Of a stretch of DNA of 64,000 nt, positions 10,298-21,329 are shown one piece after another. The notes beneath the pieces are model-generated. The model worked only from the letters and a program-made list of their open reading frames with translations. It was not told the DNA's origin and searched no databases. The stretch comes from Dermacentor variabilis (lineage: Eukaryota; Arthropoda; Arachnida; Ixodida; Ixodidae). Position numbers and translations under genes: made by a program. Position 1 is the stretch's first letter. Each line of letters opens with the position of its first letter. The DNA lies in assembly GCF_050947875.1 (NCBI RefSeq), contig NC_134569.1, positions 18,265,631-18,329,630 of the forward strand. Reading direction: 5' to 3'.

Positions 10298-12633
10298 CTA
10301 TAATCTTCTACTACTACTAGTACTACTACTATGAGTAAGCTATAAATGAGGTGGTATGCAATACCAGATTTGAATGGATCGTGTTTGTTTTGGGATATTC
10401 CAACCACATGGGCAGGCTCACACTCCCAAAACAAGCGAAGGAGACCATCATTTGCAGATTGCGTAAGTACAGTTGAAAACTTTGCTTCGATCACCATAAA
10501 CACTGTAGTTACCAATTTCCCTGATTTAAAACTGATGTGAAAATTTACTGTTCTTTTTTCCTCAAGTTTAGGCCCAGAAAATTGCATGAAATTTTCAAGT
10601 TTTCCCTGATGACACACTGGGAGATCCTTGTTGTCCTAAGTGTTTGCTGCTGTCTCCTGGCTTATGCAAGTCCCATGATAGATGGACAGGCCGGTCCACT
10701 GTTAGAGGGAACATGCAAACATGTGACCCATGTGGCTCCGCGCAGCGCTAAGAGAAACGATGAAAACCAAGTGAATGCATGAAACAGCACAGGGGCGGAA
10801 CATGCTATGCGTTGTCTGCTGACCCCGGTCACCCCTTTGTTTTACGTGCGTGTGGCCACCCTGCCATGCAATGACCAGTCAAAAGCCCCCGCTTCAAGGA
10901 GAAACATTTAATTTTGTGTACTGCCACCCATGAAATGTAGAAAGCACGTAAGTACATTCACTTCTACTGCAGTGGCATAGAACGCAAATAAGCAGCAGCG
11001 GAACTGTGTTTTGGAGAACGGCATTTTTAGACACGCCAAATAATGTTGCCGTGCTGTGTCTTGCATGAGCATTCCGCAGTCAGAAACACATTCACAACAC
11101 CATCGGTAATTGCAAATTCTCCAGTTTGTATTTGCTTATATACATTAGTGTCACTCCCTCACTATCATTTTGGAAGAAAAGAGTGATACTTCTGAACGGC
11201 TGTATACATGTTCACGTTTCCTGATTCACCAACAGTAGCTTTACATGGCGTTTCATATCTTCCGGCAACTCGACAGGCTAAGTACATCGTAGCAAGACAT
11301 CACTGAAGCATGCCATGCAAAACAGTGCCAAAAACAAACTGCGGTATTACTCATGCTCGTTTCGTTGAGTCAATTGCCATGCTCCATCCACGAGGTGAAT
11401 GTGTTTCGATGCGTGATGCAGTAATGCCTGAACACGAAGCTTCCTCCAGAAAAACAGCACTCCCCCCCCATGTCACCTATAATATTCTGAAAGCTTGATC
11501 ATTTCTTTGCTCTTAGCATCCATGGCTGGGCTGGCAAATCAAGTGGAACTTTGGTGCTTTAAATCACATTCATTACAACCACGGCTCAAGACATGCGGTT
11601 GCCTAGCCGCATGCCATGCCTCACGCTGTGCGCAGGCGAAGCGATGGGTGTCAGAAGACAATGCGCGGCATGCGCCGCCTCTGCACCATTCGGGGCATGT
11701 TCTTCATTTTCACCACTTCCCGTACACTGTGCGGAGTATCAGCCATGCACTCGCATGTTCCTTCTAACAGTAGACCAGCCTGTACATGCCAAGCTAGCAG
11801 CAAATGTGAGCACGGTATGAACGACAAGGATTAAACATGGAAACAAAGGTGGCACTGTATCATTTTTCAGTCCTTGTCTTTTGCACTTTACCCACTGTTG
11901 CTATGAATTACCAACTCACCTAAGCTTTTACATCAACACAAGCCGGAATTTTGGAAAAGAAGGCAAAGGGCCTTTTACCGGGGTGCCTACAAAGTTGACA
12001 TTTCCAAATTCCCTGAACGAGACAAAACTTTGTTTTATGTCAAGACGGGCTGACACCATGTTGCCCAATGCTGTCCCTCTCTAGTAAGCATGTTGAAACA
12101 AAAAATAACTTAATCCAGCTTGAATAGTAAGAAGTAATGTCTATTTTATTCAAAAAGAAAACAGAAGGAAGGTGTTAGTAAAATGCACAGTGAATAAAAT
12201 ATATTCAAAAAAATGTAAAACCCATTCCAAGTCTAGTCGAGCATTTTCAAATATGAATGAAAAGGAGATGCATACATAAGTAAATATTTTCGAATATGAG
12301 CGATTTCTATCAATTGATAGCAAGCTCATTGGTATGAGGCCTTAACTTCGTCATAACTAAGATTTTCTCTCAGCAGCTGGAAAGTCAACCTCAGCTGTCC
12401 TGACATACTGTTAGCCCATACACAACATATCAATGTTGGGTTTCATGGCTTTAAAGAGTTCATTTTGGTTTGGATGCGGGACACTTGCATCTCGGCGTGA
12501 GCCAACACATTGTTTTTTGAGCTCAAGCTCCTTCAAAAAGGCGGTGGCATGCTTCCTTTCCCGTTCATTCCTCAATACATCGGTCTGTTCTGTTCTCGTC
12601 CTCCTTCAGCCACACGTTCGCCCTTCGCTCCAT
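10298..12633. other. no gene recognised
   Basis: A short (ACT)n run lies at 10309-10331. A minus-strand 154-codon frame (10153-10617) overlaps a transposon-like end and has no domain. Plus-strand frames near 11300-11830 are short and overlapping. I see no splice-bounded exon and no complete element. Confidence 0.35.
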
Positions 12634-13410
12634 GGACCATTTGAACGTCCAATTTTTCGGACTCCCTAGGGTCCGAAATATCGGGCAGCCCGAAAATAAT
12701 GAATGAATGTCTAACTGCCCTTAAGGGCTTGAATTGCCACAGGCACGTCCGAAAAAGCACTTAAGGCCTGTCAGTACACTTATGAGCCATATCTGTGCTC
12801 GTACTGTGACAGGAGATGGGGCGCATGTATGTATAATTAAGGAATACATACTGTGTCTTGTGACAATTGCCCCTTCCTACATATGTTAAGCTCCACGCAA
12901 TATGTTGCACATGCTTCACCGCACATCATTGCTGTATTGAGGTGAAACAAACTTTTGGTAATGGGCATTACGAAACACACTGTGCTTTCCGAGCTTCGAA
13001 GCCAATCGCATTGATTACAAAAGCGGAGTCGGTGCCATTGCTGCCAGTGGCAAATTCTTTCAATGTAAAACACAGCACCGCACAGCAGGAAGCTTAACAG
13101 CGAATGTAGAAGCAGCTAGGCCTAGCGTTGCCGCGATGGTGGCTACGTCTGCCAGCAGATCTGCGTGCAAGAGTGCTGGCTCGAGGTGGCGAGATAATCA
13201 CCACCGGTGGTGGTGGCTTTCATTAATGCCATTTCAAACCTGCAGCCAGGGCAATAAGTCCGAAATATCGAACGGCGAAGTGTTTTTGCGTCCTAAATTT
13301 CAGACATTCTTATACATTGACTGTATGGGGTACGTGGTGGTGCCGCGAAGCTGTGCAAATTATTGGGCATATCTGAAAAATCGGGCGTTTGGAAAATCGG
13401 TCATTAACTG
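12634..13410. mobile_element. pogo-like MITE, CGGACTCC family, copy 1
   Basis: The left part (TTTTTCGGACTCCCTAGG at about 12652) and the right end (GGAAAATCGGTCATTAACTG to 13410, then TA) match the copies at 33952-36098 and 60248-60540. The latter starts CAGTCAACATCTACTTTTTC. The ends also resemble those of the element at 16451-17555, suggesting that family mobilised it. The body is about 780 bp with no transposase. The first bases of the left terminus are degraded. Confidence 0.65.
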
Positions 13411-14427
13411 TATCTGGCAACACCTCGAGCCGATGACACAGCGTCAATGACAATTCGTTGCAATTCCTCAGTTACTGGAGCCAGCATTAACGCGACTTTC
13501 GTTCCATTTCAATAAAATTACAGCTAATTTTCCCTGATAGGAACACAAAACCCCGAGTTTTCCCTGAGTATTTCTAGACTATTCAAATTCCCTGAAAATT
13601 CCCAGTTTTCTCAGTTGGTAGACACCCTGCTTACAAATTAACAAATGCAGCACCAGTAGCACCATCTGTTTCAGTTTCAGCCTGGGGGCTACAAAAAAAA
13701 AAACAAAAAAACTTTGTACAACATTTCATAGGTTTTTTTTGTTCTGGAGGAAGCAGCTTGCACAAAAGACCCACCAACCACTCCTGCTTTTGTGCCACAG
13801 GCAATCATTCACATACAGTGGCAGTCAACATGGTTCCTGTATCACCATACACAGTCGGTTATGTTTCTTTACTTGGCGTGCTTCCTTTAAGAGGAGGCTT
13901 TAGCTTGGGCCCAACTCCATTGCCGCCCATTCAAATGCATGTAAAACGCAGGAACGCTTTTCTGAGATAATAACCACCGGGTCAATTTTAATGAAATTTG
14001 TTGCATTTGAGAGAGAATGTTAAATTCTAGTAACTGTTGGAAGTAGAAGTTTCATTTAGGGGCCGAATATCTTAAATTGAAATTTCAGAAAGTAGAAAGC
14101 TTGAAAAAAATATGGAATCACGAAGTTTACAAATTCGTAGCTCTACACTAAAAACAGATAATGCATTCATTAGAGCATCCAAAGTGTACAAATTTGATTT
14201 ATCAATTTGCATTTTACCTGAATTAGTTACACTGTTTACAAGGGTTTTGCATAAGTCCTACTCATATATTAGTGATATATTTGAGAGCCATATATAATAG
14301 ATCAAGTTTGTCTGCTTTAGACATACTATTAGATACAATTTGCAGAATTGTGGTATCATTTTTCATTGCTGAGTCAGAGTTGTCAACTTCATAGTTTTGT
14401 TTTCTGAAAATTTACGATTTTAAACTA
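13411..14427. other. AT-rich non-coding stretch
   Basis: Nothing gene-like. A-rich and T-rich runs occur near 13693 and 13733. No repeat with two ends is visible. Confidence 0.4.
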
Positions 14428-15335
14428 CAGTTAAACCTCGATATAGCGAAATCGGTAAAATCGGCAATTTGCTTTGGTATATCAAAATTTCGTTGCATTG
14501 AAATTTGACCTTTTATGCAAATAAGTACTGTTGCTGATCTTGTTTTTCTTGCATAGAAAGGGGCTACAGAATTTTCCAAATTGTCGGGCAATCGAAGCAA
14601 GTTTGTATGAGGAAACAATTCATTTTGATAAATTTGGCAGTCGGCGACAAATGATACGGTTTCATGCCACATACGTTGATGATATCTTCACATCAGCGGT
14701 ATGAATTAGGCAAAGCTAGCCACGCTTTCGCGTGCACTCTGCCCTTGTGGCCGATATCGTCGCCCGTACTGGGACGACGCAATCAGGAAAAGCGCCGGCA
14801 GCGGGGAGCGAATGCTCCATCGGTCTCTCGCTCCAACGGGTCACCGAAACTCGAGATTATGCAACCACGAATACTAAATAAGCAGGTGGGCAGCTTACAT
14901 GGTGCCAAGCTGTCTCGGCATGCCCACTCTTTGCACATGCGGCAGCGGCTGCGTATGTGCTCAGTCGCGCTTACAAGCATGCGCAGCCATGGCCGAGACG
15001 CACAGCAGAAATGGGAAAGCACCAACTTATCCCCCCCCCCCCCCAGCCTCTCGCGCATGTTTGATCGCATTACCGTGAGTGAGCTCCCCTCCACCTCTTT
15101 CCCTGTGCTCACGCGGGAAGGCAGCACTCGTGAAGCCACCATCTTTTTTGTCTCACCCTCACGCACTTTCACTCGCACCTAAAGCACAAAGTGCATGGGC
15201 CGTGATAGAACCTTATCGCACTTAGACTTTATACGAAATATGATGCAGCTCCACTTCAGCGGTCGCTCTTGTCCAGCCTCACGCAATTTGAAAGGTGTGT
15301 TTGCAAGCAGCCGCTTGTAATTCAATCATGTGACC
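14428..15335. mobile_element. pogo-like MITE, CAGTTAAACC family, right end lost
   Basis: It begins CAGTTAAACCTCGATATAGC and is collinear, diverged, with the complete copy at 19228-20146. Shared landmarks are the GCGCCGGCAGCGGGGAGC block, the CACTTTCACTCGCACCTAAA block and the CTTATCGCACTTAGACTTTA block. The right terminal repeat is missing after about 15335, where an A-rich run starts. Frames of 131 and 172 codons inside it on opposite strands are not genes. Confidence 0.7.
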
Positions 15336-16304
15336 ATATGTGTCAAAGAAAAAAAAAAGAAGAAAAAAATAGGTGCTAGTGTTGTCCAGTCATGGTCCAA
15401 CTGAAACGAAGCGGTGGAGTCCGCATCGTCACAGTCATTAGTGGATATTGCATGCCACGGAGGATGGAAAAACCAACGAGAGGCCCTGACGTCACTCATT
15501 ATGAAGCTCCTCTCTTCTTTAATTTCTCGCCTTTGGCCCACAACTACACCAAGTTGCACGGACGTGCAAGCGCCGTACTAATCCAACCAACAAATTCGAC
15601 TGCAGTGCATACCATCACAATACCATTGCCTCAGTCACTTTGAGTTTTGTACTCTAGCTTTGAAAGGAGTTGTAACAAGCCACAGTGCGCCGACAAAGAG
15701 GCCAGCAGAGGAGAATGCCATTACGTGTTTAAATACACTGACTGCGGCCTGAAGTATATTGTTCTCACCGTAAGTGAAGCTTCACAGAACAATGTTCTGT
15801 GGTATCCTCTGTGCGGTGCCAAACAGCAAGCGCATATGTGTGCGGCTCTCGCTTTCACCAGGCCTACATGAGACCATCAGCCGTTGGATGTGCACACAGG
15901 TGTGCGGTCTTGTTCACTCTTGCACTGCATCCGCCACCCTTCACTTTCCTATGTTTCTTGAGCAAACAGATAGGACATCTGTGGTAAGGAGGATTTATCC
16001 TTTAGTTACTCACAGCAGTCACTTCTTTCCGATCGTTCCACATGGCTATTTTATGTGCCACAAGTGCATTGCCCACTGTCAAAAGCAGGAGCACTGCAAA
16101 GCTGGCACTGTTCTAACTATGTCAAGTTTTATTCCTTCACTGTATTTTCAATCGATCTTATTTAGTTGTCGCTTTCATTTTTTTCTGGTCAGTGCATAAG
16201 CTGCAAAGTGTCTATTTGTTTTTCATGTAACGTATACATGTAAGCATTCATGTGTTCTGCACCTCTTGCTTGGGCCCCCACATGGGCCTGCAGTATTGTG
16301 CAAA

Positions 16305-16335
<31 letters not shown>

Positions 16336-16450
16336 ATATTGTGAAGCATAGAAGTTTTAGTCTCTGATGACATGCTAGCATGAATCCACCGAAGACAGCA
16401 GACAAGATTCTCAGATCGTTTTTCGGCCGTGGTGTGGTATGTACGTGGTA
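15336..16450. other. no gene recognised; AAAT microsatellite inside
   Basis: Apart from the (AAAT)n tract at 16302-16338, nothing is assignable. A cysteine-containing frame of 74 codons at 15647-15871 has no clear domain pattern. GGTGCTAGTGTTGTCCAGTC at 15371 resembles the interior of the MITE at 55934-56774, so a fragment of that family may be present. Confidence 0.35.
16302..16338. repeat. (AAAT)n microsatellite
   Basis: About nine uninterrupted AAAT units, possibly the expanded A-rich tail of an old retroposon. Confidence 0.95.
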
Positions 16451-17555
16451 CAGTCGCTGACTGACTTTTCGGACTCCAAAACTTCGGACATGCTCAATTA
16501 TTCGGTCTGCTTCGCGGCACCGCCATTCTCCCCATAGACCATAAAGTATAACTGCTGAAAGTTCAGACACCTTGCCACCTCTCGTCTGATTTTTCGGACG
16601 CTCGTTGAGCCAACTCGATCCAGAACACCATGCACTGACTCTGACTGGTGCCTGGTTCAACTTGCTGAACGCCATTTAAGTTTTGAACGGAGCCTCCTTG
16701 CTGCCCCATGAAGTGGCGCTACTGCAAATCCAGGCTTATTATCATCGTTTCTGCCTGATTCGATTTAGTGGCTACAACAGTTCGGGGCTCAGCTTAGTAA
16801 GCCACGTCATGACAATCCAGCAGCTGATTTGTTTCTTCGTGCATGACACTGCGAGCAGGCCACGTTTTTCGTTTGTGCGACTGGTGTCGGCATGGTGGTG
16901 TTTTGTGCGCTGTGTCGAGGTTCCGGTGATCCAACGCAGCGTACGGAAACATCGCGTCAATTGTCTAATGGCGCCGACAGTGCCCGCGCAGACTGCGCTG
17001 GGGACCAATGCCAGCAAGCGGGTTTCGGGAGGCCTAGGATTTGTCGCCTTCCGATGTGCTCCCTACTGATGCGGAAAATGTTCTGCCGAGACCTGCGCAG
17101 TGGTTGCATTGCGATTTGTGACACCGTCTCATTTGACCGTTTCACAGGTGCTGACACTGCTGTGCTGACACTGCTGTACTGACATGCGCAGAACTCGACG
17201 ACGGCGAGATCATTCATCAGGTTTCTGCTGCACCACCGGACGATGACTCCGAGTCGGATGATGACGCACCATGTGCTATGCTGCCGTCGCATGCAGAGCG
17301 TGTACAAGCAGTGACTGTGCTTTCAACCACCTATAGTGACCATACGACCCTCTCCGAGATACAGGCTTATCTGATTGTGCATAAACGGAACAGCGTGCAA
17401 CGGCGCATTCACGATTTCTTCAAGCCTACTGCCGAGCCCGAATAAGTGCGTGGAAATAAAGGATATCATTTTTTTTTTAATCTGCTTTTTCGGACACCTG
17501 TTTATTCGGACATTTCCGCAGTCCCCGTGAGGTCCGAATAAACGGCCGGCGATTG
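16451..17555 (+). mobile_element. pogo-like transposon, internally deleted
   Basis: The left end CAGTCGCTGACTGACTTTTC and the inverted right end (its complement reads CAATCGCCGGCCGTTTATTC) frame 1105 bp. The element is flanked by TA at 16449-16450 and 17556-17557, the usual target of pogo/Tc1-mariner elements. Only the C-terminus of the transposase survives (17191-17445). The DNA-binding domain and DDE core are gone. The TTTTTCGGAC ends are shared with three MITE copies in this window. Confidence 0.75.
17191..17445 (+). pseudogene. pogo-type transposase C-terminus with PCNA-interacting box
   Basis: Eighty-four open codons end at TAA 17443-17445. The order is a short lead, an acidic stretch (PPDDDSESDDDAP), a helical segment and a C-terminal QRRIHDFFKP. 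That last motif fits the PIP-box pattern Q-x-x-hydrophobic-x-x-aromatic-aromatic. A C-terminal PCNA-binding box is known for Drosophila pogo transposase. Acidic region plus terminal PIP box is therefore family-typical, and identification here comes from those motifs and the TIRs, not from a search. No start codon or catalytic core remains in the element, so the reading frame is a remnant. Confidence 0.65.
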
Positions 17556-17879
17556 TATATGGAACTGCATGCACACTCATTTCACACTTATTACTTCTTC
17601 CAGTCCCACCTTGCCACAACAACAGCCGGGAGAGCACGGTCTAGATAGCACAGCAGCACAAAACATGGAGACTAACGCAATCCTACACACATGACACCTT
17701 CACCACAGTACAAGACCTACAGGGCAGCACACACACGAGCACACACCACCAAAACAAACGGCCATTGTGCCCCAACATGACCCCTACAGCGAAAAATACC
17801 ATGTCACTTTCTCCACACTTTTTTTCCTAGCACGTGAAGGGGGTAGGGCCTCTCCTCAATTTATTCCTTCCTCCATGTA
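17556..17879. other. low-complexity CA-rich stretch
   Basis: CA-rich sequence with ACACACGAGCACACACCACC near 17735. No gene, and no transposon end apart from the neighbours. Confidence 0.4.
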
Positions 17880-18344
17880 TGTAAACAACAGGAACGCTGA
17901 AATGCTTCATGTCCATTCGTATGCTTAGAGCTCTTAGTCTTGCATTTACTGCCACACGTAACACTGTGTTGGCTACCCTCCATAACTGCATAGTTACCAT
18001 ACATGATCACGTCAATAGCAACCATGCTTTTGTCCATAGCGGTTGCGGCAAAGAAAAGTTACGTTTTACTCGAAGCATGGGTAGATCATGTGCCTTCAGA
18101 ACTGCGTGGATGAAATCTACGATCACGTTGATAGTGGCCGTGGCTTAGTCCGGCGCTGCGGCAAACAGCAGTTTCATTTTGACTGAGTGCCATGGCTGCA
18201 CACTCAATATGACAAACACAGCAGAATCTGTCGAGGATGAAAAGCAGCAGCCACATCACAATGGACGAACAATCTGTTGGTGCCCAGTTCAATGGCAAAA
18301 AAATAATTGAGATGTGCGCACAGTAATGAAACGCGCGTTCTTGA

Positions 18345-19035
18345 CATGAGGTGCACGTGCTGTACTACAAAAGAAAGGCAATGACGACAACAATGACAAT
18401 GAAGGTGCAAGCGTGATCGTGCAATGTCGACTGAAAAAGGAAAAAGACAAAGAAGAATTTCCGGAGGGCCTCGTGGCACGAGCGTGGAATGCGGGAGTGG
18501 TGCCATTGTGAGGAAACGAAAAAGGCAGCCGTGGCAGCAGAAGCAGCCTGCAGGACGATGAGTCCGGGCTCCTGCTTATGCCTGGCGCTCCTGAGCCTAC
18601 GATTCAACCATTTAAGTTGGTGCCCATCTGTGGGACATCTAGTGGAGCATAAACCACAGCCTCTATGATCCTGGACTTGCCTCCTGGCCTGCGTTCCTGC
18701 CCCATCGTGGCACGTCGTCTCACCACCCGGCTCCAGCTGGGTACCTCAGCAGCAGCCCTCTCAACGCCTGTACCATTCAGGCCATGATCCCCTCCGGCAC
18801 CCCACACCGAATCGTATGGTGAAGTGCGAATTTCAATGACCTAATTCTGTAGTGTGCAGACTAGTTAGACTCTATAATTAGAAGTGTTCCATAGTAATGT
18901 TTGTTACAAGTTTTATGTTGTTGAATTGATATAAACATGTTTGTGGGTGTGCGACAGAGGGTATAGGCTTAGTATTTTCTTTCCCAAATAACTCTGTACT
19001 GACCACATTTAATAACCTACTATAGTGAAAAGATC
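18345..19035. mobile_element. unidentified insert of about 690 bp within a MITE
   Basis: This segment has no counterpart in the otherwise collinear MITE copy at 55934-56774. It is GC-rich around 18480-18800 and AT-rich after that. No long terminal repeat pair, transposase or clear target duplication is visible, so its class is unknown. The call rests only on comparison of the two MITE copies, and both edges are approximate. Confidence 0.4.
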
Positions 19036-19227
19036 AACACAGTGACAGTCACGGATGAAGGCATGTGCTGTGGCTGCGCCGCAAAGGAAGTTGTGAGGCC
19101 TTTGCGACTGCAAGTGCCAATTAGTCACGAGATGACATGAATCGCAGCTTCTGCACTGCTTTTGTACAGAAAAGAAACGCTAGTTGCTGATTAATTCAGT
19201 AAACAAAAGTGTATGACATAGTAAGTA

Positions 19228-20146
19228 CAGTTAAACCTTGATATTACGAAGGCAGTCAAATCGGAAATTTGCTTCATCATGTTGAAATTTCGTTATATTG
19301 AAATTCAATCTTTTATACAAATAAGTACATTTGCCAAAGGATTTTGCCTACAAAGAAGGGTCAGCAAAATGTTTTGAATTACTAGACAAATGAAAAAAAC
19401 AAATTTAAATATGAAAAATAAGACGGCAGTGGGACAACACTATCATGAGAAGCACCGGCAGCAGGGAGCAAATGCTTCGTCTGCCTCTCGCTTCAACGCG
19501 TCTACAAAACTCAAGATAACACAACCTCTAGTACTAAACACGTGTGAAAACAGCGTACGACACCACGCCATCTAAGTTCACTGGCCTTTACACATGTGGC
19601 AGGTTACCTCTAAGACAGGGTGTGCGGGCTGCGTGTAGGCTCAGTCCACCAACAGTCATACGCAGCCACCGCTGCACTGGAAAAGGAGATGCCCGCTTCA
19701 CCGCATCCCTCTCCCTCTTTTGCCTTGCTCGCCCGGATAGACGGCGCTCACCCTCACACACTTTCACTAGCACCTAAAGTATACAGCTAGTGGGGGCACG
19801 ATATAACCTTATCACACTTGGACTTTATATGGAACATGACGTTGCTCTGCTTCGGCAGCCCCGCTTGATCGTGCAGCGTGCGATTTGAGAGATGCATTTG
19901 CAAGCATCAGCATATAAGTCAAGCATTTGACCATTTGCATTTAGCAAGTTTCCATTTCTCATCTTGGTGTTTCTTTACGATGGCAGTGACATTTCGTTAT
20001 ATTGAAACCGTGTATAAACACACTTCGTTATCTTGAACTTCAAAATACGTGGTGTTCTATGGACAAGAAGTTATGAAAAAATACTAAATACTTTGTCATG
20101 TCAAGAAGTTCATTATACTGAAGTTCGTTATAATGAGGTTTAACTG
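19228..20146 (+). mobile_element. pogo-like MITE, CAGTTAAACC family, complete
   Basis: The left end CAGTTAAACCTTGATATTAC is answered by the right end GTTATAATGAGGTTTAACTG at 20146. The element is 919 bp, with TA before and CA after, so one base of the target may have changed. There is no transposase. It lies inside the older MITE of 17880-20249. A second copy is at 14428-15335. Confidence 0.8.
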
Positions 20147-20249
20147 CATTTAATTTTTTTCTTGATACCCTTAATAACTCCACATTCAGTTAATTCTGAC
20201 ATTTTCTTTGGTCCTATGAAATCTGAATTAACAAGGTTTTACTGTAGTT

Positions 20250-20821
20250 GAAGGATACATGGAACACAGCAGCACGTGGGACATATACTATGCCTCATTC
20301 CCTCCACCATGGGGGGCCTATGCAAACTGCACAATAAGCATTCATCTCACGGTATCGGGAAGAACAGGAAATCCAGTCAACGGAAATTCAAGATGTGTCA
20401 AGTTCCTTTTTGCTGAAAGCCAAACTACGAGGTAAAGGATAGTTTATGGCCCTTTGCTTGTCACCAAAAACTGTATGTTTTCATTGGAACAATATTGTGG
20501 TTTATGCAACCTGTAGCAAACTTAAGCTTTCCTAGCCAAAGTGTCACATATTCCCCTGGCCCAGCGGGGCAGAGAATCACAGGAAAATGAAGACTAAATA
20601 TTGTTGTCCTGCCAAAGATAAGTCCATTTGTCGAAACATTGGCTCCAGCTACATCTTTTGTTGAACCAGTGTTGATCACCTGAGCTGGCCCAACTGCCTC
20701 AGCTGCTTCATTCAATCAGTGCGAGTGCAGCTGGGAGACAGTCCTCACACTGAATGAAATCAGGATACTGACACGTAACAGGGAGGAAAGAGCCCTAATG
20801 AAGCAAGTAAGCGAAACATAC
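20250..20821. other. intron-like sequence with one unassigned minus frame
   Basis: A minus-strand frame of 84 codons (20461-20715) has protein-like composition but no splice sites that fit and no recognisable domain. A possible short terminal exon of the MED12-like gene could start at an acceptor near 20334, but I cannot support it. Otherwise non-coding. Confidence 0.3.
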
Positions 20822-20912
20822 CTGGTGGAGGCAGGTGATGCATGCCAGCTGCTTGTGCCTGTGCTCCCTGCTGCATGCCAGGGTGGAACATGCCTTGTTG
20901 GCCCACTTGTTG
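20822..20912 (-). CDS. MED12: MED12-like exon 4 of the visible series
   Basis: The 91-nt exon has an acceptor GCACACACAG|CAA and a consensus donor CCACCAG|GTATGT. It opens in phase 0, matching the phase at which exon 27368-27654 ends, and gives 30 codons plus one base. The peptide is Gln/Gly/Met-rich (QQVGQQGMFHPGMQQG, ending HHLPPP). Such low-complexity sequence fits the Gln-rich C-terminal tail of Mediator kinase-module subunit 12. The exon by itself could not identify the gene; strand, phase and neighbouring exons do. The next exon downstream, which should begin with two bases of a codon, was not found. Confidence 0.6.
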
Positions 20913-20984
20913 CTGTGTGTGCGGATGACATCACAGTGTAAATCCTTTTCACATTCTTTACATTCTTCATGCATATTTAGGAAT

Positions 20985-21134
20985 TCTGCCCTCAGTGCAC
21001 TACATACACACTTTATTAAACGTGATTTAGCTTTACATGCAGCCCAGAAGCGGTAGCAAACTTGGCACAGCAGAGACTGTCAAGCAACATACTGTTTTTA
21101 GATCAGTGACATTTTCAGTGACTTTGCTGACACT
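20985..21134. repeat. left part of diverged duplicate A
   Basis: Collinear with 26800-26930. Both share GATTTAGCTTTA, AACTTGG, GCAGAGA and CAAGCAACA in the same order and spacing. The copy continues at 24238 beyond the LINE. It ends with TTGCTGACACT, the LINE target duplication. Confidence 0.7.
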
Positions 21135-21329
21135 GCGACGCCAATCCATCTTTCGACTTGGAAGAGGCAATCAAGAGCGTGGTGCAAGACACTATGCGTA
21201 CTCTAACATGCTCCTCGAAACTTAGTGATTTTGATGTGGAACTAGAACGACTTCGAGCAATCCGACGACGTGCTGAACGAAGATACCGACGTACGAAAAC
21301 AATGGACGTCTACGGACCGCCAGGCGCAC

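Larger units (their letters stand above)
17880..20249 (+). mobile_element. MITE, CAGTAAAACC family, broken by two insertions
   Basis: 17880-18344, 19036-19227 and 20147-20249 together are collinear with the intact copy at 55934-56774. Shared blocks are TCTTGCATTTACTGCC, GCTGTGGCTGCGCC, AATTAGTCACGAGATGA and the right end GAATTAACAAGGTTTTACTG. The left terminus is lost. An unidentified segment (18345-19035) and a second MITE (19228-20146) interrupt it, so this copy predates both. Confidence 0.65.

Noticed and set aside
10153..10617. 154-codon minus-strand frame
   Set aside because: Includes a low-complexity Leu/Val run from an ACT repeat and overlaps a transposon-like end; no splice sites or domain.
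14664..15182. 172-codon plus and 131-codon minus frames
   Set aside because: They overlap on opposite strands inside a MITE, and the homologous copy at 19228-20146 has broken frames.
20325..20350. Possible last exon of the MED12-like gene with an early stop
   Set aside because: An acceptor-like sequence and compatible phase exist, but the peptide would be only about ten residues with no poly(A) signal or family match.
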